Shown one piece after another: positions 35,214-45,120 of a stretch of 64,000 nt of DNA. The DNA is taken from contig NZ_RZUL01000004.1 in the NCBI RefSeq assembly GCF_004005485.1, positions 216,784-280,783 on the forward strand. The letters run 5' to 3'. The stretch comes from Sphingobium algorifonticola. GTDB lineage: Bacteria; Pseudomonadota; Alphaproteobacteria; Sphingomonadales; Sphingomonadaceae. The translations under genes were made by a program, and so were the position numbers. The notes below the pieces were generated by a model. It ran no database searches, had not been told where the DNA came from, and saw nothing but the letters and a program-made list of their open reading frames with translations. Every line of letters starts with the position of its first letter. Within the stretch, counting starts at the first letter, position 1.

Positions 35214-36677
35214 ATGGCCGATACGCCGATGCTGAAGTTCGTCACCAAGGGACAGCTTTATCCCCCAAAGCGCGATGCAGGTACGCGTGCGTCGGATTTC
35301 CAGGAAATCAGCAGCAGCTTTCCCGTCCCCGATGCGGAGGAACAGGCCTCGCGCTGTTCGCAATGCGGCGTGCCTTATTGCTCTACCCATTGCCCCCTGC
35401 ACAATCACATTCCCGACTGGCTCCGCCTGACGGCCGAGGGCCGGTTGCGCGAAGCCTATGAACTGTCCAACGCGACCTCGACCATGCCGGAAATCTGCGG
35501 GCGCATCTGTCCGCAGGATCGCCTGTGCGAGGGCAATTGCGTGATCGAGTTTTCGGGCCATGGTGCCGTCACCATCGGCAGCGTCGAGAAGTTCATCACC
35601 GATACGGCCTGGAAGGAAGGCTGGGTCGAGCCACTGGTCCCGGGCCAGCCGCGCGGTCAGTCGGTCGGCGTGATCGGGGCGGGTCCTGCGGGTCTGACGA
35701 CGGCGGAATATCTCCGCGCGGCGGGCTATGACGTGCATGTCTACGACCGGCATGACCGCGCAGGCGGCCTGCTGACGTACGGCATTCCCGGCTTCAAGCT
35801 GGAAAAGGATGTCGTCATGCGTCGGGTTCAGCGCCTGAAAGATGGCGGGGTCGTGTTTCACGAAGGGTTCGAGGTCGGCCGCGACGCCAGCATGGCCGAT
35901 CTGCGAAAGCAGCATGACGCCATCCTGATCGCCACCGGAGTCTACAAGGCGCGGGACATTCGCGCGCCTGGCGTGGGCGCGCAAGGCATCGTGAAGGCGC
36001 TGGATTTCCTGACGGCGTCGAACCGCGCGAGCTTCGGCGATGACGTTCCCGAACATACCGACGGTTCGCTCCATGCAGCAGGCAAGCATGTCGTTGTCAT
36101 CGGTGGCGGCGACACGGCGATGGATTGCGTCCGCACTGCCATTCGCCAGGGCGCGAAGTCCGTCAAATGCCTCTATCGGCGTGACCGGGAGAATATGCCG
36201 GGGTCGCAGCGCGAAGTCGCCAATGCGGAGGAGGAAGGCGTGGAGTTCGTCTGGCTCTCCGCCCCCATCGCGTTCGAAGGCACCGGCCATGTAACGGGCG
36301 TGAAGGTGACGGGCATGCGTCTTGGCCAGCCTGATGCGTCGGGCCGCCGCGCGCCGGAACCCGATCCGGGCAGCGAATACAGCATTGAGGCCGATCTCGT
36401 CATCAAGGCGCTGGGGTTCGACCCCGAAGACCTGCCCACAATGTTCGGCGCGGACGAACTGTCGGTCACCCGCTGGGGCACGCTGCGTGTCGATCACAAG
36501 ACGATGATGACCAGCATGGACGGCGTATTCGCGGCAGGCGACATCGTGCGCGGCGCATCGCTGGTCGTCTGGGCGATCCGCGACGGGCGGGATGTGACCG
36601 ATCACATGCACCGGTATCTGAAGGCGAAAGCGCGCGCCAAAGCCAGTGCCGAGGGGAACGGAAGGGTGGCGGCATGA
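35214..36677 (+). CDS. gltD: Glutamate synthase (NADPH), small subunit
   Basis: This 487-residue flavoprotein passes electrons from NADPH to the large subunit. The N-terminus binds two 4Fe-4S clusters (CSQCGVPYC..HCPLHN and CGRICPQDRLCEGNC). GVIGAGPAGLTTAEYL (FAD) and VVVIGGGDTAMDC (NADPH) follow, and the C-terminal GVFAAGDIVRGASLVVWAI is typical. GAGGGA precedes ATG 35214. The gene lies upstream of gltB, separated by a DUF2059 gene, with ATGA overlaps at both junctions. Confidence 0.96.
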   Translation: MADTPMLKFVTKGQLYPPKRDAGTRASDFQEISSSFPVPDAEEQASRCSQCGVPYCSTHCPLHNHIPDWLRLTAEGRLREAYELSNATSTMPEICGRICPQDRLCEGNCVIEFSGHGAVTIGSVEKFITDTAWKEGWVEPLVPGQPRGQSVGVIGAGPAGLTTAEYLRAAGYDVHVYDRHDRAGGLLTYGIPGFKLEKDVVMRRVQRLKDGGVVFHEGFEVGRDASMADLRKQHDAILIATGVYKARDIRAPGVGAQGIVKALDFLTASNRASFGDDVPEHTDGSLHAAGKHVVVIGGGDTAMDCVRTAIRQGAKSVKCLYRRDRENMPGSQREVANAEEEGVEFVWLSAPIAFEGTGHVTGVKVTGMRLGQPDASGRRAPEPDPGSEYSIEADLVIKALGFDPEDLPTMFGADELSVTRWGTLRVDHKTMMTSMDGVFAAGDIVRGASLVVWAIRDGRDVTDHMHRYLKAKARAKASAEGNGRVAA

Positions 36678-37327
36678 TGCGATCCCTCGCTTTGGGCATC
36701 GCCCTGCTGTCCGCGATGCCGTCGCTTCCAGCCGTGGCGCAGGATGCTCCCACCACGACGCCCGCCCCGGTTGATCCGGCGCGACTCGCGGCCTCACAGA
36801 CGGCCGTTGCCGCACTGGTTCCTGATGGCGTCTATGTCCGCATGATGCGCGATCAGTTTCCGGCGATGATGGATGCCATGATGGCGCAGATGATGGGGAT
36901 GCGGCCCGATCAGGTCGGCCAGGCGCAAGGCGAAGGCAAGACGATGGGCGATGTCGCGCGCGCACAGGACCCCGCCTTTGACGAGCGGATGAAGATCATG
37001 ACGCGGGTGATGTCCACAGAGATGGGCGATATCATGGGGAAGATGGAACCGCGCGTGCGCAGCGGTCTGGCGCGTGCCTTCGCCCGCAAGTTCACGGTGG
37101 AGCAATTGGGCGACATGAACGCCTTTTTCGCGACACCATCGGGTAAGGCATTTGCCAGCGAATATCTGCTGCTGTTTGCCGATCCCGAAATGATGAAGGA
37201 AATGGCGGCAGCCGTGCCGGAAATGATCGGGGCCATGCCGAAGATTATGGAGAAGGTGAAGGAAGCGACTGCGCACCTGCCACCGCCGCCAAAGCCTCAA
37301 TCCGCGCCAACTGGCGACAAGGAATGA
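36674..37327 (+). CDS. Exported DUF2059-domain protein between gltD and gltB
   Basis: This 217-residue protein has a signal peptide (to AVAQDA), a Met-rich helical region (MMRDQFPAMMDAMMAQMMGM) and the DUF2059 pattern FTVEQLGDMNAFFATPSGKAFASE. It ends in a Pro-rich tail. Its start overlaps the gltD stop and its stop overlaps the gltB start, each by ATGA. It is thus translationally embedded in the glutamate synthase operon although it should be periplasmic. The function is unknown. Confidence 0.85.
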   Translation: MMRSLALGIALLSAMPSLPAVAQDAPTTTPAPVDPARLAASQTAVAALVPDGVYVRMMRDQFPAMMDAMMAQMMGMRPDQVGQAQGEGKTMGDVARAQDPAFDERMKIMTRVMSTEMGDIMGKMEPRVRSGLARAFARKFTVEQLGDMNAFFATPSGKAFASEYLLLFADPEMMKEMAAAVPEMIGAMPKIMEKVKEATAHLPPPPKPQSAPTGDKE

Positions 37328-40300
37328 CGATGATGCACCAGATCGCCACCGAAGCCGAACGCCACCGCCTTGCCGAAACCGGCATGTATCGCCCGGAGTT
37401 CGAAGGCGACGCCTGCGGCGTCGGCCTTGTCGCCGCAACGGACGGCAAACCCAGCCGTCGCGTCGTCGCCTCCGCGATCGATGCGCTAAAGGCCGTATGG
37501 CATCGCGGCGCTGTCGATGCCGACGGCAAGACGGGCGATGGCGCGGGCATCCATGTCGACCTGCCGGTGCGCTTTTTCGACGACTGCATCGCCGACAGCG
37601 GGCACAAGCCTTTGCCCAACCGCTTGGCCGTGGGCATGATCTTCCTGCCGCGGACCGATCTTTCGGCTCAGGAAACGTGCCGCTCGATCGTCGAAAGCGA
37701 AATCATCGACGCCGGGTACAAGATCTACGGCTGGCGGCAGGTACCTGTCGATGTCTCCGTCATCGGGGAAAAGGCGCAACGCACCCGCCCGGAAATCGAG
37801 CAGATCATGATTGCCGGGCCGATGCCCGAGGAACGGGAGATAACCGAGTTCGAAAAGGACCTGTATCTCATCCGCCGCCGGATCGAGCGGAAAGTGATCG
37901 CTGCGCAAATCAACGATTTCTACGTTTGCTCGCTCTCGTGCCGGTCGATCATCTACAAGGGCCTGTTCCTCGCTGAATCGCTGTCCGTATTCTATCCGGA
38001 TCTGCAAGACGAGCGGTTCGAAAGCCGCGTCGCGATTTTCCATCAGCGCTATTCGACCAACACATTTCCCCAGTGGTGGCTCGCTCAGCCGTTCCGCACC
38101 TTGGCCCACAATGGCGAGATCAACACCATCCGGGGCAATCGCAACTGGATGAAGAGCCATGAGATCAAGATGGCGAGCCTCGCGTTCGGTGAGCAGTCGG
38201 AGGATATCAAGCCCGTGATCCCGGCGGGTGCTTCGGACACCGCCGCGCTCGACGCGGTATTCGAAGCGATCTGCCGGGCCGGCCGCGATGCGCCGACGGC
38301 CAAGATCATGCTCGTTCCCGAAGCCTGGCAGGGCAGCACGGGCGACATGCCGCAGGCGCATCTCGACATGTACAATTATCTGGCGTCCGTCATGGAACCT
38401 TGGGACGGCCCCGCCGCGCTTGCGATGACCGATGGCCGCTGGGTTGTGGCCGGGGTCGATCGCAACGCGCTCCGTCCGCTGCGCTACACGCTCACATCGG
38501 ATAACCTGCTCGTGGTCGGATCGGAAACCGGCATGGTCGTCGTGCCCGAAACGATGGTGCTGCGCAAAGGACGGCTCGGTCCGGGCGAAATGATCGCCGT
38601 CGATCTGGCCGAGGGCGAACTGTACGATGACCGCCAGATCAAGGACCGGATCGCGTCCGAACGCCCTTATGCCGATTATGTGAAAGACTTCCTGTTCGCG
38701 CAGGATCTGCCCGCCCCGGCACCGGATGCGCTGCCCGCCTGGGACAAGGCGGAACTGACACGGCGTCAGGTCGCGGCGAACATGACGCTGGAGGATCTGG
38801 AGCTGATCCTGGCGCCGATGGTCGAAGATGCGAAGGAAGCGATCGGCTCGATGGGGGACGATACGCCGCTGGCCGTCATTTCGGACAAGCCGCGCACGAT
38901 CAGCCACTTTTTCCGCCAGAACTTCAGCCAGGTGACGAACCCGCCGATCGATCCGCTGCGGGAACGGCATGTCATGAGCCTGAAAACCCGCTTTGCGAAC
39001 CTGGCCAACATATTGGAGGATGACGCCCAGCAGGGACGCGTGCTGGTGCTGGATTCGCCGGTGCTGACATGCGGCGCGTGGACGCAGCTGAAAGCACATT
39101 TCGGTGCTGCCGTTGCCGAAATCGACTGCACTTTCCCGGCCGACGGCGGGCAGGAAAATCTGCGCGCGGCGATCGCCCGCATTCGCGAGGAAGCGGAACA
39201 GGCCGTGCGCGAAGGGCGCACCGAGCTGTTCCTGACCGATGAAGGCGTGTGCGGGGAACGTGTCGGCATTGCCATGGTGCTGGCGGCCGCGGCCGTGCAT
39301 ACGCATCTGGTGCGCAAGGGATTGCGGTCTTACGCGTCGATCAACGTGCGCGCGGCGGAATGCCTCGACACGCATTATTTCGCGGTGCTGATCGGCGTCG
39401 GCGCGACGACGGTGAACGCTTATCTCGCCGAAGCAAGCATTGCCGATCGCCATGCGCGCGGTCTCTTCGACGGCATCAGTCTGGACGAGGCGCTGGATCG
39501 CTATCGCACCGCAGTCTGCGAAGGGCTGCTCAAGATCATGTCGAAAATGGGCATCGCCGTCATCAGTTCCTATCGCGGCGGCTATAATTTCGAGGCAGTC
39601 GGCCTTTCCCGCGCGCTGGTGAACGATCTGTTCCCCGGCATGCCGACGAAGATCTCGGGCGAAGGCTATGCCTCGCTCCACTATAACGCCATTCTGCGGC
39701 ATGAGGCGGCGTTCGATGCCAGCATCGTGAAGCTGCCGATCGGTGGCTTCTATCGCCAGCGCAACGGCGGCGAGAGCCACGCTTATTCCGCGCAGCTCAT
39801 GCATCTGTTGCAGACGGCCGTCGCGACCGACAGCTATTCCAGCTATTTGCAATTCTCACGCGGCGTGCGGGATTTGCCCCCGGTCTATCTGCGCGATCTG
39901 CTGGAGTTCAACTTCGCGCGCGAAGCCGTTGCGATTGACGAGGTCGAAGCGACCACCGAAATCCGCAAGCGGTTCGTGACACCGGGCATGTCGCTGGGTG
40001 CCCTCTCGCCCGAAGCGCACGAGACACTGGCGATCGCCATGAACCGCATCGGCGCCAAGGCAGTGAGCGGCGAGGGCGGCGAGGATGCCAATCGCTTCAA
40101 GCCCTATCAGAACGGCGACAACGCCAATTCGGTCATCAAGCAGATCGCATCGGGCCGCTTCGGCGTACATGCCGAATATCTGGGCGCCGCCGAAGAGCTG
40201 GAGATCAAGGTCGCACAGGGCGCCAAGCCCGGCGAAGGCGGTCAGTTGCCCGGTTTCAAGGTGACGGAGTTCATTGCGAAGCTGCGCCATTCGACCCCCG

Positions 40301-41862
40301 GTGTCATGCTGATCTCACCACCGCCGCATCACGACATCTATTCAATCGAGGATCTGGCGCAGCTTATCTACGATCTGAAGCAGATCAATCCACGCGCGCG
40401 TGTCTGCGTAAAGCTGGTGAGTCAGGCAGGCATCGGCACGGTCGCTGCGGGTGTGGCCAAAGCGCATGCCGACGTGATCCTGATCGCGGGGCATGTCGGT
40501 GGTACAGGGGCATCGCCGCAGACCAGCATCAAATATGCCGGTACGCCATGGGAAATGGGCCTGTCCGAAGCCAATCAGGTGCTGACGCTCAACGGCCTGC
40601 GCCATCGCGTTCGCCTGCGCACCGATGGCGGCCTCAAGACCGGCCGGGATGTCGTGATCGCCGCGATCCTGGGCGCGGAAGAGTTCGGTATCGGCACTCT
40701 GTCGCTGGTCGCCATGGGCTGCATCATGGTGCGGCAATGCCACAGCAACACCTGTCCCGTGGGTGTGTGCGTGCAGGACGAGCGGCTGCGGGCCAAGTTC
40801 ACCGGGACGCCGGAAAAAGTCATCAACCTGATGACTTTCATCGCTGAGGAAGTGCGCGAAATCCTGGCGCGGCTCGGCTTCCGCAGTCTGGATGAGGTCA
40901 TCGGGCGCACTGAATTGCTGAAGCAGGTGAGCCGCGGCGCGGACCATCTCGACGATCTGGACCTCAACCCCATCCTCGCCAAGGTGGATGCCAGCGACCA
41001 GGAACGCCGGTTCAGCCTGTCCACTTTCCGCAACGAAGTGCCCGAAAGCCTGGACGCGCAAATGCTGCGCGATGCCAAGGCCGTGTTCGAACGGGGCGAG
41101 AAAATGCAGCTGACCTATACGGTGCGCAACACGCATCGCGCCGTCGGCACGCGCCTGTCGTCGGAAGTCACCAGCAAGTTCGGCATGACGGCCCTCAACG
41201 ACGGGCATCTGACCGTGCGCCTGCGCGGGTCCGCCGGGCAATCGCTCGGCGCGTTCCTGTGCAAGGGCATCACGCTCGAAGTGTTCGGCGACGCGAACGA
41301 CTATGTCGGCAAGGGCCTCTCGGGCGGCATCATCGCGGTGCGGCCGATGGTCAGTTCCCCGCTGGTGACGAAGGACAATACGATCATCGGCAACACCGTG
41401 CTCTATGGCGCTACGGCGGGCAAGCTGTTCGCGGCGGGCCAGGCGGGCGAACGTTTTGCCGTCCGCAATTCGGGCGCGCAGGTCGTTGTCGAGGGCTGCG
41501 GTGCCAATGGCTGCGAATATATGACCGGCGGCACGGCGGTTATCCTTGGCCGGACCGGCGCCAATTTCGGTGCGGGCATGACCGGTGGTATGGCCTTTAT
41601 CCTAGACGAGGATGCCAGCTTCCCCGCGCGGGCCAACCCGGAAAGCATCGTTTGGCAGCGGCTCGACAGCGCGCATTGGGAAGCGGTGCTGAAGGCGCTG
41701 ATCGCCGAACATGCAGTGCGCACCGACAGTCGCTGGGCACATACCGTGCTCGACGACTGGGATCGCTGGCGCGGCCATTTCTGGCAAGTGTGCCCCAAGG
41801 AAATGCTCACGCGCCTGCCCCATCCGCTGAGCGATGCGGAAACGGCGGTGGCGGCGGAGTAA
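37324..41862 (+). CDS. gltB: Glutamate synthase (NADPH), large subunit
   Basis: This 1512-residue protein transfers glutamine amide nitrogen to 2-oxoglutarate. Cys31 in FEGDACGVGLVA is the glutaminase nucleophile, exposed after removal of a 30-residue propeptide. The class II amidotransferase domain is followed by the central domain and the FMN domain (AGHVGGTGASPQTSIKYAG). The 3Fe-4S motif CHSNTCPVGVC and the GXGXG-rich C-terminal helix (ANGCEYMTGGTAVILG) follow. It is full length and is the last gene of the operon. Confidence 0.97.
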   Translation: MTMMHQIATEAERHRLAETGMYRPEFEGDACGVGLVAATDGKPSRRVVASAIDALKAVWHRGAVDADGKTGDGAGIHVDLPVRFFDDCIADSGHKPLPNRLAVGMIFLPRTDLSAQETCRSIVESEIIDAGYKIYGWRQVPVDVSVIGEKAQRTRPEIEQIMIAGPMPEEREITEFEKDLYLIRRRIERKVIAAQINDFYVCSLSCRSIIYKGLFLAESLSVFYPDLQDERFESRVAIFHQRYSTNTFPQWWLAQPFRTLAHNGEINTIRGNRNWMKSHEIKMASLAFGEQSEDIKPVIPAGASDTAALDAVFEAICRAGRDAPTAKIMLVPEAWQGSTGDMPQAHLDMYNYLASVMEPWDGPAALAMTDGRWVVAGVDRNALRPLRYTLTSDNLLVVGSETGMVVVPETMVLRKGRLGPGEMIAVDLAEGELYDDRQIKDRIASERPYADYVKDFLFAQDLPAPAPDALPAWDKAELTRRQVAANMTLEDLELILAPMVEDAKEAIGSMGDDTPLAVISDKPRTISHFFRQNFSQVTNPPIDPLRERHVMSLKTRFANLANILEDDAQQGRVLVLDSPVLTCGAWTQLKAHFGAAVAEIDCTFPADGGQENLRAAIARIREEAEQAVREGRTELFLTDEGVCGERVGIAMVLAAAAVHTHLVRKGLRSYASINVRAAECLDTHYFAVLIGVGATTVNAYLAEASIADRHARGLFDGISLDEALDRYRTAVCEGLLKIMSKMGIAVISSYRGGYNFEAVGLSRALVNDLFPGMPTKISGEGYASLHYNAILRHEAAFDASIVKLPIGGFYRQRNGGESHAYSAQLMHLLQTAVATDSYSSYLQFSRGVRDLPPVYLRDLLEFNFAREAVAIDEVEATTEIRKRFVTPGMSLGALSPEAHETLAIAMNRIGAKAVSGEGGEDANRFKPYQNGDNANSVIKQIASGRFGVHAEYLGAAEELEIKVAQGAKPGEGGQLPGFKVTEFIAKLRHSTPGVMLISPPPHHDIYSIEDLAQLIYDLKQINPRARVCVKLVSQAGIGTVAAGVAKAHADVILIAGHVGGTGASPQTSIKYAGTPWEMGLSEANQVLTLNGLRHRVRLRTDGGLKTGRDVVIAAILGAEEFGIGTLSLVAMGCIMVRQCHSNTCPVGVCVQDERLRAKFTGTPEKVINLMTFIAEEVREILARLGFRSLDEVIGRTELLKQVSRGADHLDDLDLNPILAKVDASDQERRFSLSTFRNEVPESLDAQMLRDAKAVFERGEKMQLTYTVRNTHRAVGTRLSSEVTSKFGMTALNDGHLTVRLRGSAGQSLGAFLCKGITLEVFGDANDYVGKGLSGGIIAVRPMVSSPLVTKDNTIIGNTVLYGATAGKLFAAGQAGERFAVRNSGAQVVVEGCGANGCEYMTGGTAVILGRTGANFGAGMTGGMAFILDEDASFPARANPESIVWQRLDSAHWEAVLKALIAEHAVRTDSRWAHTVLDDWDRWRGHFWQVCPKEMLTRLPHPLSDAETAVAAE

Positions 41863-41873
41863 ATGGCACCTTG

Positions 41874-41948
41874 TTCTCCTGCGAAAGCAGGAGTCCAAAG
41901 CGGCAGATATGACCCCTACAACTCTGGATTCCTGCTTTCGCAGGAAAA
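41874..41948. repeat. REP-like inverted pair after gltB
   Basis: Two 24-base units in opposite orientation (41874-41897 and 41925-41948) match at 22 of 24 positions. Each forms its own hairpin; the left unit has CTCCTGC-GAAA-GCAGGAG. This is the layout of a bacterial REP/BIME element between genes. It lies between the gltB end and the end of the convergent phospholipase D gene and may also terminate transcription. Confidence 0.7.
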
Positions 41949-41960
41949 CGGCTGCACAGT

Positions 41961-43226
41961 TCAGTCCGCGTTCGGATCACGGAAATTGAGGCGGCGTGTC
42001 ACGGTGTAGTCCAGCACGCCAACCAGCAGGTAGCTGATCCAGCCTTTCAGCAGAGTCAGCGGACCGCGGCGGGCGGCATGGACGGCCGGTGTAATGGCTT
42101 CGCTTTCCGCCTGCCGCCGGTCGATCATCGCCCGCACATCGCGCGCAAAGCCCGCGTCGGCGATTCGCAGCATCAGTTCCAGATTGAGGAACAGGCTGCG
42201 CATGTCGAAATTAGCCGACCCGATGTACACGGCGTCGTCGATCACGATCAGTTTCATATGCAGCTTGCATGGTTGATATTCGTAGATCGCAACACCGCGC
42301 TTGAGCAGCGGACCGTAGAGCAGACGCGAGGCGGCGATGGTTGCGCCATTGTCCGACTTGGCAGGCAGGATGATCCGCGCTCCATCGCGTCGTGCCAGCC
42401 GCCTCAGCCGACGGAGCATGCCCTGCCCAGGCGAAAAATAAGCGGCGATCATGTCGATGCGTCGCCCCGTCTCAATGTCGTGCTTGACCACCTGCGCCCA
42501 GGGGCTGAGCCGCCGCGTCGGGCCACCGATCAACCATTGCAAGGCGGCCTCCGGCGCTGTGCCGGGCGGCAACCGCCAGCGGCGCACCATGCCACGCAAC
42601 TGGCGGAAGCTCTGCTTGCGGCTGGCCGTCCAGCGCCACAACTGGCGGAACCAGCGTACCATGGGCACAACGTTCGGTCCTTCGATCAAAAGACCAAGGT
42701 CGCGCCAGACCATTTCCGGCGGTCCACCGAAATAGGCATCGCCCACATTGAACCCGCCCATGAGAAGCCGTTCATCATCGGCAATCGCGAGCTTTTGGTG
42801 ATTGCGGATCAGATAACGCGTGGATCGGCGCGCACCGAACCAGCTGAAGCGCGCACCCGCCGCCACCAGCGGATCGAAAAAGCCCGGACTTGCACTTGCC
42901 CCACCAAATGCATCGACGATCAGCGTCACGGTCACGCCGCGCGCTCTTGCAGCGATCAAGCGATCACGGATCATAGTCCCGCTGTGGTCGCTTTCGAAGA
43001 TGTAATAACAGAGTTTCAGGCTGATGCTGGCGCCATCGATCAACGCCACCAGCGCAGCCTGGATCGCGTCTCCGTCCTCCAGAACGCGCAAACTGTTGCC
43101 GTCCAGCACATGGTCTATGCCGTCGGCACCAGAGGCCGTCGCCGCCAACGGCCGCGCGTCGGCATCAGAGGGAAGTGCCCTTTCGACCATCATGCTCTCA
43201 TGCCCCGTTTGCAGCATGCTGGCCAT
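41961..43226 (-). CDS. Phospholipase D-family (cardiolipin synthase-like) protein
   Basis: The protein has 421 residues if started at ATG 43226. Two HKD motifs are complete: RNHQKLAIADDERLLMGGFN and KLHMKLIVIDDAVYIGSANFD. There are no N-terminal membrane helices, as in the ClsB-like group. A C-terminal hydrophobic stretch (LLKGWISYLLVGVLDYTV) may tether it. It probably makes cardiolipin or exchanges phospholipid headgroups. The in-frame GTG 43292 and ATG 43193 are alternative starts. It diverges from rpoZ. Confidence 0.85.
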   Translation of the reverse strand: MASMLQTGHESMMVERALPSDADARPLAATASGADGIDHVLDGNSLRVLEDGDAIQAALVALIDGASISLKLCYYIFESDHSGTMIRDRLIAARARGVTVTLIVDAFGGASASPGFFDPLVAAGARFSWFGARRSTRYLIRNHQKLAIADDERLLMGGFNVGDAYFGGPPEMVWRDLGLLIEGPNVVPMVRWFRQLWRWTASRKQSFRQLRGMVRRWRLPPGTAPEAALQWLIGGPTRRLSPWAQVVKHDIETGRRIDMIAAYFSPGQGMLRRLRRLARRDGARIILPAKSDNGATIAASRLLYGPLLKRGVAIYEYQPCKLHMKLIVIDDAVYIGSANFDMRSLFLNLELMLRIADAGFARDVRAMIDRRQAESEAITPAVHAARRGPLTLLKGWISYLLVGVLDYTVTRRLNFRDPNAD

Positions 43227-43315
43227 ACCCTTGCCATCCCCGTACCCGCCGGTTTCATTGACACATACGTCCGCCGCTGCTAGCGGTTTCACCTTTCCGC
43301 CATAGTCAACAATTC

Positions 43316-43321
43316 AGGAGG
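43316..43321 (+). promoter_or_regulatory. Strong ribosome binding site of rpoZ
   Basis: AGGAGG ends four bases before the rpoZ ATG at 43326 and fixes that start. Confidence 0.7.
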
Positions 43322-43325
43322 CCCG

Positions 43326-43670
43326 ATGGCCCGCGTTACTGTCGAAGATTGCGTCGACAAGGTTACCAACCGGTTCGACCTGGTACTGCTTGCTGCTCAG
43401 CGCGCCCGTGAAATATCCGGCGGTGCCGAACTGACGGTGGACCGCGACCGCGACAAGAATCCCGTAGTCGCTCTGCGCGAAATTGCCGAGGAGACAGTCC
43501 TGCCGGAGGAACTGCACGATTCGCTGCTGAGCAGCCTTCAGAAAGTGCAGATCGACGACGATGACACGCCTGACGAAATCGGATCGCTGGCGCAGTCGGC
43601 CGAAGCGTTGCGGCTCACTGCCGCTGCGCCGCCGCGCAACCAGAACATCGGTGGGGATTACGACGGCTGA
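43326..43670 (+). CDS. rpoZ: RNA polymerase omega subunit
   Basis: This 114-residue protein opens with the typical [30 protein letters not shown] and [11 protein letters not shown] of omega. Omega supports assembly of the RNA polymerase core. The acidic C-terminal extension ([10 protein letters not shown]) is usual in alphaproteobacteria. The gene is monocistronic here: a strong terminator follows 23 bases after its stop codon. Confidence 0.96.
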   Translation: MARVTVEDCVDKVTNRFDLVLLAAQRAREISGGAELTVDRDRDKNPVVALREIAEETVLPEELHDSLLSSLQKVQIDDDDTPDEIGSLAQSAEALRLTAAAPPRNQNIGGDYDG

Positions 43671-43693
43671 TCCTTCCATCATTGCGTAATCAC

Positions 43694-43728
43694 AAAAGCC
43701 CGCCTGCATAATCGCAGGCGGGCTTTTT
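43694..43728. terminator. Strong bidirectional rho-independent terminator
   Basis: AAAAGCCCGCCTGC pairs perfectly over 14 bases with GCAGGCGGGCTTTT around the loop ATAATC. It ends in five T on the plus strand and has four A on the other side. It sits between the converging rpoZ and ferredoxin genes, so it can stop transcription from both directions. Confidence 0.92.
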
Positions 43729-43765
43729 GCTGGTTGTCCACAACAGAGCGGGCAATAGCCCGCGC

Positions 43766-44083
43766 TCAATCCTCAGGCGCGATCGTCACTCTCAGGCCGT
43801 CAAGGGCATCGGTCATCACGATCTGGCAAGACAGGCGGCTGTTGTCCCGCCGGTGGTCGGAACTGTCGAGCAGATCGTCTTCATCGGCGCTGACGGCAGG
43901 AAGGCGATCGGCGAAGTCTTCGTCCGCATAGACATGGCAGGTCGCACAGGAACAGCATCCACCGCACAGCGCCAGCAGTTCATCGAAGCCGTTGTCGCGG
44001 ATCACTTCCATCACAGACAGGCCGGCATCGCCCTCTACTTCTGTCTCTTCGCCCGCGCGGTTGACCACGATCAGCTTCGGCAT
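43766..44083 (-). CDS. [2Fe-2S] ferredoxin, adrenodoxin/putidaredoxin type
   Basis: This 105-residue ferredoxin has cluster ligands in [13 protein letters not shown] (C-x5-C-x2-C pattern) and a later SCQI. The DEDDLLD segment is typical of vertebrate-type ferredoxins that serve iron-sulfur assembly or P450 systems. GGGAG precedes the ATG. No reductase or P450 gene is adjacent, so the partner is unknown. Confidence 0.92.
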   Translation of the reverse strand: MPKLIVVNRAGEETEVEGDAGLSVMEVIRDNGFDELLALCGGCCSCATCHVYADEDFADRLPAVSADEDDLLDSSDHRRDNSRLSCQIVMTDALDGLRVTIAPED

Positions 44084-44188
44084 ATACGCTCTCCCAGATT
44101 GCTGGCCGGGCTATTGCGGCTCGGGCGGCAAAAATCAAGCGATACGCGCAAGGTTAGGCCTTTCACGCCGTTACGGAATGGAACGCAG

Positions 44189-44815
44189 ATGGTAACGACG
44201 GCAGAGCAGCTTCGCGACAGCCTGGATGCGATCGCGGTGATCGAGCCGGGGTTCGCCGCCGCGATCGCGCGGGTCGGCTATCCCCCCGTCCGCATCCGCC
44301 AGCCGGGCTACGAAACATTGTTGCGGACGATCGTGGGGCAGCAGGTGAGCGTGGCTGCTGCGACGTCGGTCTGGAACAGGCTGGAAGCCGAGCTAGGCAC
44401 TGGCTGCGCAGCCGATGCTCTGATCGCCCGCGATTTCGATACGTTGCGCGCGTGCGGCCTGTCACGCCAGAAACAGGGCTATGCCCGCAGCCTTGCGGAA
44501 ATGGTGCTTGACGGGACACTCGATCTGCATGCCCTGCCCCACGATGACGAGGCGGCGATCGCCAAGCTGGTGCTGGTGAAGGGGATCGGCCGCTGGTCCG
44601 CCGAAATCTATCTGCTGTTCGCGGAGGGACGGCCCGACATCTGGCCCGCAGGTGATCTTGCCGTGCAAATCGAGGTCGGCCGGATATTGGGCTGGCCCGA
44701 GCGTCCCTCCGAAAAGGCCGTGCGCGCCGTCGCCGAACGCTGGCGTCCACATCGCGGCGCGGCGGCAATAATGGCCTGGCATCACTACAACACGAAGATG
44801 GACGTGCTCGGCTGA
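44189..44815 (+). CDS. DNA-3-methyladenine glycosylase (AlkA/HhH-GPD)
   Basis: This 208-residue base-excision repair glycosylase has TIVGQQVSVAAA. The helix-hairpin-helix is LVLVKGIGRWSAEIYLLF, followed by the catalytic Asp in WPAGDLAVQ. It lacks the N-terminal extension of E. coli AlkA and matches the short bacterial form. GGAAC lies just upstream of ATG 44189. The upstream gene is divergent. Confidence 0.88.
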   Translation: MVTTAEQLRDSLDAIAVIEPGFAAAIARVGYPPVRIRQPGYETLLRTIVGQQVSVAAATSVWNRLEAELGTGCAADALIARDFDTLRACGLSRQKQGYARSLAEMVLDGTLDLHALPHDDEAAIAKLVLVKGIGRWSAEIYLLFAEGRPDIWPAGDLAVQIEVGRILGWPERPSEKAVRAVAERWRPHRGAAAIMAWHHYNTKMDVLG

Positions 44816-44883
44816 CCGTCGCTGCCTCTTGCCATCCCGAAATGCGGCACCACCTTTACCGCAGTAATGATGAAGGTGCCCCG

Positions 44884-45120
44884 ATGTCCCTGCCCCCTGC
44901 CCGCTACATCGTCATCCAGCATGATGGTGCCTGGAAGATCAATCTGGACAACCGCTATTACGGCCCCTTCGCGACGCGCAAAATCGCCGTGGAAATGGCA
45001 ATCGACACCGCGCAGAAGGCCGACGCGGCAGGCTATCCCTCTTCCGCTCTGTTGATGACAGGCACGGCTTTCGAACCGCTGTGGACCAGCCCCGCCAAAG
45101 CGGACACGCCTAAGCCGTAA
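44884..45120 (+). CDS. Small DUF2188-like protein
   Basis: The protein has 78 residues from ATG 44884, with AAGGTG six bases upstream. The segment [29 protein letters not shown] resembles the DUF2188 fold (a short beta-beta-alpha unit in which a sequence-derived signal is read out as WKV...A). There is no signal peptide or membrane segment. Its function is unknown. It overlaps the convergent pterin dehydratase gene by 11 bases. Confidence 0.65.
   Translation: MSLPPARYIVIQHDGAWKINLDNRYYGPFATRKIAVEMAIDTAQKADAAGYPSSALLMTGTAFEPLWTSPAKADTPKP

Noticed and set aside
35070..36965. 631-codon minus-strand open frame opposite gltD
   Set aside because: It lies entirely across gltD and the DUF2059 gene. 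Its translation is Arg/His/Ala-rich with no fold or ribosome site.
37486..39852. 788-codon minus-strand open frame opposite gltB
   Set aside because: Mirror frame of a highly conserved gene; length alone is not evidence in GC-rich DNA.
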